Shown here piece by piece: positions 56,820 through 64,000 of a DNA stretch of 64,000 nt (position 1 is its first letter; each line of letters starts with the position of its first letter). Source of the stretch: Valencia hispanica. Its lineage: Eukaryota; Chordata; Actinopteri; Cyprinodontiformes; Valenciidae. The notes beneath the pieces are model-generated. The model was not told the DNA's origin, ran no database searches, and was given only the letters and a program-made list of their open reading frames with translations. The position numbers and the translations under genes are program-made. The stretch spans positions 39,515,001 to 39,579,000 of the forward strand of contig OY747704.1 in NCBI GenBank assembly GCA_963556495.2. The letters are read 5' to 3'.

Positions 56820-58086
56820 CAGGTACATCTAAAAAGTATTGGGAAAAAGCTTTTTGTCACTCATTTCAGAAAGTGAAGCTCATCCTATAGATTAGAGACT
56901 TTCTTTCTTGCACATTTGATTATTATGTCCTGCAGATAATGAAAACACCAAATTCAGTTTCTCATAAAATTTGAATATAACATAAGATCAATAACAAAGT
57001 ATATTTTAAACAGAAATGTCAGGCTTCTGAAAAATAAATTCATTTTGATGTCCTCACTACTTTTCGGTGCCTCCTTTTGCATGGATTACTGCATCAATTG
57101 AGCATGGCATGGAGGCCATCAGCCTGTGGCACTTCTGATGTGTAATGGTAGCTCAGGTTTCTTTGCTAGCTGCCTCCTCATCTTCTTGTTGACACTACTC
57201 CATAGATTTCAATGGGGTTCAGGTCAGGTGAGAGACCTGGCCAGTCAGGCAAAGTAACAAAGTGGTCATTGAACCAGCTTTTGGTACCTTTGACAGTGTG
57301 GAGGTGCCAAGTCCTGCTGGAAAATTGAATCAGCATCTCCATAAAGCTTGTCAGTAGAAGGAAGCATGAAATGCTCTACAATTTCCAGATAGATGGTTGT
57401 GTTGACTGTAGACTTCAGAAAACACATCAGACCAACACCAGCAGATGACATGGTATCCTAATTACTGACGGTGGAAACACACAAGACTTAAGCAACACGG
57501 ATTCTGGGCCTCTCCAGTTTTCTTCCAGACTCTATCTTGATTTTCAAATGAAAATCAAACTTTACTTTGATATGAGAAAGGACTTTGAACCCCTGAGCAA
57601 CAGTCCAGTTCTTTTACATCTTAGCCCAGATAATACTGATGTTGTCTCTGGTTCAGGATAGTATCTGTCTGTGCATAGTGGCTCTTGATGTACTGAATCA
57701 AGCCTCAGTCCGCTCTTTCTGAAGCTCCCACAAATTCTTCAATGGATTTTGCTTGACAATCTTCTCAAGGCTGCATGCGCGTTTTCTTACCACACTTTTT
57801 CCTTCCACTCATCTTTCTATGAGTGTACTTGTCACAGCACTTTGTGAACAATCTACTTCTTTAGTAGCAACCTTTTGTGGCTTACCCTCTTTTTGAGGGG
57901 TGTCTTAAGGACATCTGTTAAAGCAGCAGTCTTACTGCAGTAGTCATCATTGTTTGCCTTCTGGCAATTTAGAGGCTCACAAAACCTTTGCAGGTGTCCT
58001 GAGTTAATTAGCTGATTTGTTTGTGACACAAACATTTTTAAATAATCAACTTTTTTACAATATTCAAATTTTCTAAGACACCGTAT
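56820..58086 (-). mobile_element. Decayed Tc1/mariner element in efna5 intron 4
   Basis: The left end is CAGGTACATCTAAAAAGTATTGG after TA (56818-56819). The right end, reversed, is GTGTCTTAGAAAATTTGAATAT. These are variants of one fish Tc1 terminus. Internal transposase pieces are on the minus strand. The length is near that expected for a full copy. Confidence 0.78.
57180..58035 (-). pseudogene. Tc1 transposase (DD34E type), heavily decayed
   Basis: Minus-strand pieces: ALTDVLKTPLKKRVSHKRLL (HTH region, about 57930-57860), MSSAGVGLMCFLKSTVNTTI and GDADSIFQQDLAPPH (57451-57290), then in another frame KSWFNDHFVTLPDWPG and LSPDLNPIE (about 57265-57205). The second Asp (QQD) and the Glu (NPIE) remain and their spacing fits DD34E. 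Many stops and shifts are present. Confidence 0.75.
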
Positions 58087-58508
58087 TCCGTTCTTTTTTT
58101 ATTATCCGAAAGCCATTCTGACATATTTAAATCCTTTTGGATATGTTTATCGATTAAGTATATTTATTTCCAAGAATGTCTTAATTGTTGCGTATGTAAA
58201 AAATAATTTTTTTTTGCAATTTTGCCCCTTGATAACACCATACAAGTATTGTGTTACAAATGGAGAAGAGTATTAAAGTCTTTAGGCACTACTAGCATCC
58301 TGTCAAATAGGATGTGAAAATTTAAATTTTTTTACACAAAGTTCCATATTATGTTTCTAGTTTGGAATCTTGGAGAAAGTTTGAAGTGATTATGGAAGAT
58401 TTGCTTCATAAACATGCGGTGTAGAGCAACAAAAAAGGGTTAAGGAACAAAAGACACATGCAAGAAGTCACAGTGAATGAGACCAAAGAAGCAGAGAGCC
58501 ATACTAAC

Positions 58509-58586
58509 CTCTTGGTAACGTACTGTCTACTCTCTCATCTACATCAAAAACACGGTCATGTGTGCCTATAGTTTTCACACAGCTGT
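58509..58586 (-). CDS. efna5: Ephrin-A5, penultimate exon
   Basis: Acceptor TTTTTGTTGTAG precedes 58586 and donor GTTAGTAT follows 58509 on the minus strand. The exon is 78 bp, starts in phase 1 and reads (N)SCVKTIGTHDRVFDVDE then RVDSTLPR. Ephrin-A5 has the distinctive SCMKTIGVHDRVFDVN block here, just after the receptor-binding domain, which excludes ephrin-A1 to A4. The length is a multiple of three, so skipping it would keep frame. The equivalent mammalian exon is alternatively used, so a short isoform is plausible here. Confidence 0.93.
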
Positions 58587-58950
58587 CTACAACAAAAATA
58601 GGGAGAATGAGAAATCATTACAGGTATGCAACAAATATGTTAGTGACATTTGTACCCCCACCTCCACATTTGCCCAAACACTCAGAGCAACAAAGCTAAT
58701 GGCAACATTCAGAGGATTTCAGTTGATCTTGTAATCTAGCATCTTTTTCATGTTTTTAAAAGAATACAATAATTTTCTTAAAAGGCACATCTGTGATAAA
58801 TGATAGGAGCATTTTTGGACAATGACTAAATAGTAAAACAGGGAAACAAGGAAACCATAAGTTTAAGCCCTAATTTGTTTTGATCTTCAGTTCAAAAGTG
58901 TACCTAGGCAAGCTTTGTTACAAAGCCTTGTGTTGCATACAAACACTTAC
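58587..58950 (-). other. efna5: efna5 intron 3 (364 bp)
   Basis: Donor GTAAGTGT (58950-58943) and acceptor TTGTTGTAG (58595-58587) on the minus strand. No repeat seen. Confidence 0.85.
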
Positions 58951-59016
58951 TTGATGGTCGGACGAAAACTTTGAGCTTCAGGCATGTCTTCCTCCCGTTT
59001 GGAGCCACGGTAGAGG
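58951..59016 (-). CDS. efna5: Ephrin-A5 exon 3 (end of receptor-binding domain)
   Basis: Acceptor GATTTTTTTTTCAG precedes 59016 and the consensus donor GTAAGTGT follows 58951. The 66-bp exon reads STVAPNGRKTCLKLKVFVRP then S(N). This matches the final beta strand of the ephrin receptor-binding domain in ephrin-A5 (NGRRSCLKLKVFVRPTN), with its conserved Cys. Joined to the next exon it gives VRPSNSCVKTIG without a break. Exons 1 and 2, with the signal peptide and most of the domain, are beyond the right edge. Whether this is the a or b teleost paralogue cannot be told from these exons. Confidence 0.93.
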
Positions 59017-59460
59017 CTGAAAAAAAAATCAAAACAAAGACAGGTTGATATTGTTAGATTAACAGCATATACACTTAACAGCCTGTACTGCAGCTTTTAT
59101 CGTTTATATATGTTCTCCACAGCTAAAGATTCACTGAATAAAAACATTTCTGGTAATACATATCTGATACAGCAGTTATCAGTAATATAATGTAATTTGG
59201 AAAACATTAGCATTTTATAATAGTTCATGTGGACTGGTAAGTGGATTAAACGGGGTTAGCCATGGGTTTTTGTGGAATCATAGCTTGAAAGTATTTGCAG
59301 ATGTGCAGGAAACTACAAGAAAAAGTATAGTTTTTCTAGCAGCTGAATTTCCCTATTTTAGATTAACCATCCGGCGGCAGCTCATGAAGGATCAAGATAT
59401 TTATAAAGTATCAGCATGTTTGAAAACAGAAAACGTATTGTACAATTTATTTTTTAAATA
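59017..59460 (-). other. efna5: efna5 intron 2, unremarkable part
   Basis: AT-rich. No exon or element is recognised. Confidence 0.6.
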
Positions 59461-59461
59461 T

Positions 59462-60711
59462 GCAGGGCCTTGCAAAAGTATCCAAACCCCTTTCAAACAT
59501 TTTGTTACACCACAACAACAGATTCATTGTGTTTGACTTTGATTTCAAGTTGTTGCTGTTTCCATGCGTACTGATGCCCGCCAAAGCAGTGTCTCCAATA
59601 ACGCTGGCCACACGTGTGTCAAATGTGGGGATCTGTGCACCCCCTGTAGAAGATGGCCCAGCTGTGTGCTGAGGGACATTTTATTGTATTCAGTTTGATA
59701 TCAAGCCATTTTTTCCTCTTTATTTCCAACACCAATTTCTCCACTGCCCCGACCGCATTTACTGCCTCTGTCACTTTCTCCCAGGCAGTGTTCTTTTTTT
59801 ATTAGTTACCCCTGAGCTGAAGTTAACTATTTCAACATAAGTGAATAACAGCAAATAAAATGATTCTTTACCACATTACTTTTTATCTCTGCAGCAGGAA
59901 TATAACTGTTGCCTGCTGGGGGGACATGAGCCAGAGGAACCACTGATGACTATCGATGTAAAAAAGAATTTGCGTTAACTATGACATTTTACAAAAAGTT
60001 AGTTCAGCATGACTTTTCTTTTGCTCCACTCATGTTTCACCTTGATCTCTGTGTCACTGAAATTCCTTTTTTCGCTCTCTAAATTTCATTCATATGATAG
60101 AATATAAGGACAGTTTCTATCAAAGTTTGATAAATGAAAGCCCAGGGTTGTGGTTTGGTTGTTTAACAACTGTCTAAACTGTGGGACTCTGCATCTCCTT
60201 CAGAGTTACCGTTGGCCTCTTGGCTACTTCTCTGAATAATTATCTCCCAGCCCACTCTGTCAGTTTACGTGGATGATCATTTGTGCCACATACTCTCAAA
60301 GTTGGGATATTGTTTTTATTTACTCAACTCTGATTTAAACTTCTCTACAGCGTTCTTCCTGACCACTCTGCTGTGTTCCTTGGTCTTCATGATGTAGTTT
60401 GTTTACCAACAAACCTCTGAGGTCTTCATAGAAAAGATGGATTTATTCTAAAAAGGTCACTTCTTAAGGCATTTAATTATCTTGAATTTTATTTAGAGGT
60501 ATACAAATGAAGGGAGCACAATACAGATACATGGCAGACTTTTCACATGTTTAAAATAATATTAAAAACTATGGAACATTTCTCTTTGACTTCACAATTA
60601 TGCATCACTTTATGCTGGTTTATCACATAGAATTCTGATAAAAACACATTAAAGTTTGCAATTTTATGCTGGCAAAATGTGAAAAGTTCTCTACTTTTGA
60701 AAGGCAATGCA
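59462..60711. mobile_element. Non-autonomous Tc1/mariner-type element
   Basis: The left end is CAGGGCCTTGCAAAAGTATC. The right end, reversed, is GCATTGCCTTTCAAAAGTAG. The interior right half has TCAGAGTTACCGTTGGCCTC, TCTTGGCTACTTCTCTGAAT and TGTTCCTTGGTCTTCATGAT, the conserved core of a common fish mariner MITE. No transposase. The TA target site is not clean. Confidence 0.6.
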
Positions 60712-61129
60712 CATAGATGAATTTCCCTTCATGAGGACGTCAACATTGCTTCACGTTACTCAGAGTGAGAAAGGATATACTGTATGTGCTGCAAATGTGG
60801 ATGGTTTGTGGTCGATGTCAGGAAATGGAACCCTTCCTGCCAGGTCCACAGGGTGTGAATCTCCAAACCGTTAGTTACCATGGGGGTTGTATCAAATCCA
60901 CAAAAAATATTTCAAGTATTACACATGTGGGAGTATGAGTGGTTGACCACTAATGGTGTGGTGGGGCAGCAGGTGCTGTCTCCTGTAGATCAAGACAGGG
61001 GTCAAACATATGTCAGTGTAGAACATGGTGGGTGACTGCTGTAGTGTACATCAGCTTGAAATTATAGGCCTCTGTCTTGGATCAGGACCTCATATCAAGC
61101 TGAGAAAAGTGTAGGCTCAGGCAGCTGTT
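60712..61129. other. Unassigned intron DNA
   Basis: Nothing recognised. Confidence 0.5.
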
Positions 61130-61474
61130 GTGATGCATTATTTTTTTCTGCTAGTTCCAAGTTCAGTGTCTGTTGGTCCTCCAGATTCACCATGGACCTC
61201 TTGGCTGCTTCTCTGATTAATACTTTCCTTGATTAATATGCAAGTTAGATGGACAGCCATGCCGTGGTAGGTTTTGGGTTGTGGCATACTCCTTAAATTT
61301 ACAAGATGACCTAAACTGTTCATATTTCTATTTGTGAAGCATTTTAAAACTCTACCTTTCACTTTACAATTATGTATTACATTGTGTTGTTCGACAATAT
61401 AAAATTCCAGTTACATTAATACATGACAAAATGTGGAAAGGTTGCAGGGGTAAAAATACTTTTGTAAGGCACTG
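61130..61474. mobile_element. Second, truncated copy of the same mariner MITE
   Basis: It shares CACCATGGACCTCTTGGCTG and GCTTCTCTGATTAATACTTT with the copy above and ends, reversed, CAGTGCCTTACAAAAGTATT. The left half is missing. Confidence 0.65.
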
Positions 61475-62687
61475 TGTTTATTTTCAAAGCAGACACATTT
61501 TCTTTAGAAGCTTGCTTAGAAGAGGACACATCCAAATGTCTGTTTCTATATGGTGGTTTTTTAGAATATTTAAATATCAGTACAAAAACTAGCGAGCGCT
61601 GATAAAGTTCATGTGGTTAATTTGCCTCAAAGAGTACCGAGCACCATACTTTCTGTTAATCAATTGTTTAAATAATTTTTAAAAAAGGAATGCAAACTCT
61701 GTATATCAAAACTCTTTAGGTTTTAAACTACAATGAACCAGCATTCTGAGGGATAATTGCATCAGATCGGTGATGTCTCACAGCAGTGTGTCCTTTCAGC
61801 TGATCCAATTTAGCGTCAGCAGGTGGTTATTCAATTTGCAAATTTTGTTAAAAGGATGCCAAAACTGATGCACAAACCAGTAATGCTTATGCAACAGACA
61901 CTTTTCAGATACAATACTATTTCACAGAAAAAATTCTCTGCTTGGGAAAAAAAGATCTTTATGAACATCCAAAACTGAGAATTTACTGAGCTGAAAAGCA
62001 TAATCAGTTTTATCTAAGTTACATGCCTAATTGCTATTACTGATATTTTCCCCCAACATATTGCTTGATATTTTCATCTGAATAGATTTTTTGACCTTTA
62101 GATTTGTGGTGAGACTTTCTGAAAAAACAAATTCTCTGTAACCATTAAATGTTTGTAATGAGAAAAATATTGATTAGCAAATTTGGAAAAGGTCAAAGAC
62201 GAGGGCATTCCTCAGTTTTAGTAAGACAAGGTAGTGCATCAAACTACCTTTATTTTATGAAATCTACCTTCTCATTAAATCTATACTGTATTTCTATCTG
62301 CTGTTTGAGCAGCTCATCCAGCCCCCTCTCCTTCCTGTGTACTTCATGACCTCGCTTTTGTCATTTTAATTTTGTCACTTCATCAGCTGTTTTCTTTCTC
62401 TTCCTGACATGTCACCCCACAAGAGAGGTCACCTGAGATCAGATGCTGTTTGTCACGCCTAGGTTTGTCTTCCACAGATGCAAGGGGGGTCGTGGGTCGG
62501 CAGAAGGGACAGAGGGAAAGTGGTCCTCATTATTTTGTGTGGAGGCAGCTGATGACACGCTAATGAACCTTGGCGACCGTCGCTCACCCAGTGAGTCACA
62601 CACCCCGGCACCTACGCAATTTATGTCACTCTTCGTAGAGCTCTGCTTCTTTACTCTCCTCTTTTCAGTGAGTGCCCATAAGGTGCA
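61475..62687. other. Unassigned intron DNA
   Basis: No exon of ephrin exon-2 type (receptor-binding core) and no element is recognised. ORFs near 62440-62790 arise from the CA array and lack motifs. Confidence 0.5.
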
Positions 62688-62749
62688 CACACACACACAC
62701 GCGCACACACACGCGCACACACACGCCCACACACACACACACACACACC
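62688..62749. repeat. (CA)n microsatellite with CG interruptions
   Basis: CA units interrupted by CGCG, total about 62 bp. Confidence 0.95.
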
Positions 62750-63034
62750 TCATCTCCACATGTTGTATCTTCATCATCATTGTGGGCTGAGTTGAGTCAC
62801 AACCATCGACACCAGCCACTTAGCAAAGGCTGCTGATCATGAGAGAAGTATGGGTGTGATGACAATAGGCAAAGAGCATGTGGGAATCCCTCCCATGGCC
62901 AGCAGCTTGCTGAAGCTGTTGTGATGTTAATAGATTAATAGATAGATAGATTGCTTCAGTTGTTTCTGTGATGTACTGAAATGTAATTACAAGCACTTTA
63001 TACGTTTCAAAGGCTTTTATAGACAATTACATGA
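62750..63034. other. Unassigned intron DNA
   Basis: Short GATA run at 62938-62951. Nothing else. Confidence 0.5.
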
Positions 63035-64000
63035 CATTTATGCAAAGAGTCAGTATTTGCAGTTGGCCCTTCTTTTTCAGGACCTCTGCAATTCGACTGG
63101 GCATGCTCTCCATCAACTTCTGGGCCAAAACCTGACTGATAGTAACCTATTCTTTCACAATCACTTCTTGGAGTTTGTCAGAATTAGTGGGTTTTTGTTT
63201 GTCCACCCGCCTCTTGAGGACTGACCACAAGTTCTCAATGGGATTAAGATCTGGGGAGTTTCCAGGCCATGGACCCAAAATTTCAATGTTTTGATCCCCG
63301 AGCCACTTAGTTATCACTTTTGCCTTATGGCACGGTGCTCCATCGTGCTGGAAAATGCATTGTTCTTCACCAAACTGTTGTTGGATTGTTGGAAGAAGTT
63401 GATGTTGGAGGATGTTTTGGTACCATTCTTTATTCATGGCTGTGTTTTTGGGCAAAATTGTAAGTGAGCCCACTCCCTTGGATGAGAAGCAACCCCACAC
63501 ATGAATGGTCTCAGGATGCTTTACTGTTGGCATGACACAGGACTGATGGTAGAGCTCACCTTTTCTTCTCCGGACAAGCCTTTTTCCAGATGCCCCAAAC
63601 AATCGGAAAGAGGCTTCATCGGAGAATATGACTTTGCCCCAGTCCTCAGCAGTCCATTCACCATACTTTCTGTAGAAGATCAATCTGTCCCTGATGTTTT
63701 TTTTGAGATAAGTGGCTTCTTTGCTGCCCTTCTTGACACCAGGCAATCTTCAAAAGTCTTCGCCTCACTGTGCGTGCAGATGCGCTCACACCTGCCTGCT
63801 GCCATTCCTGAGCAAGCTCTGCACTGGTGGCACTCCGATCCCGCAGCTGAATCCTCTTTAGGAGACGATCCTGGCGCTTGCTGGACTTTCTTGGACGCCC
63901 TGAAGCCTTCTTAACAAGAATTGAACCTCTTTCCTTGAAGTTCTTGATAATCCTATAAATTGTTGATTTAGGTGTAATTTTATTAGCCACAATATCCTTT
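63035..64000 (-). mobile_element. Tc1 element running off the window edge
   Basis: The minus-strand order is transposase (from beyond 64000 to 63147), then 3' part ending near 63035 in ACTCTTTGCATAAATGTCATG-type sequence. The 5' terminus lies beyond the window, so target duplication cannot be checked. Confidence 0.8.
63147..64000 (-). pseudogene. Tc1-like transposase (DD35E spacing), one frameshift
   Basis: The DNA-binding part (from 64000) reads KITPKSTIYRIIKNFKERGS, SGRPRKSSKRQDRLLKRIQL and SAELAQEWQQAGVSASARTV, ending VRRRLLKIAW. A one-base shift near 63745 moves to GVKKGSKEATYLKKNIRDRL, then EDWGKVIFSDEASFRLFG, MPTVKHPETIHVWGCFS, CIFQHDGAPCHKAKVITKWL and WPGNSPDLNPIENLWSVLKR to a stop at 63147-63149. 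Catalytic D (FSDE), D (QHDG) and E (PIENLW) are intact; I count 35 residues between the last two, fitting a DD35E (Traveler-type) spacing. Apart from the single shift the frame is clean, so this is a young copy. The N-terminus is cut by the window. Confidence 0.86.

Larger units (their letters stand above)
54159..58508 (-). other. efna5: efna5 intron 4 (4350 bp)
   Basis: Donor GTTAGTAT (58508-58501) and acceptor TTCTAG (54164-54159), read on the minus strand. The intron holds a small Harbinger-like MITE and two decayed Tc1 copies. Stretches 54531-54830, 55561-56819 and 58087-58508 show nothing recognisable. Confidence 0.85.

Noticed and set aside
62439..62819. ORFs on both strands around the CA array
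   Set aside because: Driven by the CA/GT repeat, with no conserved motif.

Overview
This is vertebrate, almost certainly teleost fish, nuclear DNA. It is AT-rich, contains introns and microsatellites, and is packed with transposable elements typical of ray-finned fish: L2/Maui-type LINEs, Rex3, a Rex1/CR1-like LINE, an L1-type LINE, hAT, Tc1/mariner, PIF/Harbinger-like and Kolobok-like DNA elements, and tRNA-headed SINEs. I see no bacterial operons, CRISPR arrays or rRNA genes. All family names rest on motifs I could read; no database search was run.

The only host gene I can defend is ephrin-A5 (efna5 type) on the minus strand. Its last three coding exons lie at 59016-58951, 58586-58509 and 54158-54034. 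They join in phase, have good splice signals, and end in a hydrophobic GPI-anchor tail. The 5' exons lie beyond the right edge. The TE-poor stretch from about 54.0 to 48.4 kb downstream of the stop is probably a long 3' UTR. Intron 4 has collected a small Harbinger-like MITE and two decayed Tc1 copies. The sequence to the left of about 48 kb looks like the gene-poor 3' flank.

Layout. 1-412: L2-type LINE 3' end with a (CTTGC)n tail. 991-4110: a complete hAT transposon with an exact 8-bp target duplication, an intron-split transposase and one frameshift. 7.0-13.3 kb: a nearly full-length antisense L2-type LINE with ORF1 and ORF2, interrupted by a SINE and by an L1-type fragment that carries a Harbinger-like piece. 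13.3-14.6 kb: unassigned DNA and TTA arrays. 14.6-17.9 kb: a nested stack in which a second hAT, inserted in an L2 tail, hosts a TA-flanked element and a TTAA-flanked Kolobok-like element carrying a THAP-domain exon; that element in turn holds a small hAT-like MITE. 18-30 kb: mostly unassigned, with several MITEs and a Tc1 N-terminal remnant. 30-37 kb: LINE debris, minisatellites, a SINE and an internally deleted Rex1/CR1-like LINE. 37-48 kb: intergenic DNA with a SINE, a TAA-flanked MITE, a Rex3 fragment, a possible conserved regulatory segment near 45.1 kb and a DD36E mariner whose outer end is replaced by a (TA)n run. 48-59 kb: efna5. 59-64 kb: efna5 intron with mariner MITEs and a Tc1 (DD35E spacing) that runs off the window.

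The transposon genes do not work together. Each relic is a separate insertion, and their nesting gives a relative time order. Every autonomous copy I can read is broken by at least one frameshift, stop, catalytic substitution, insertion or truncation, except where the window edge hides part of it.
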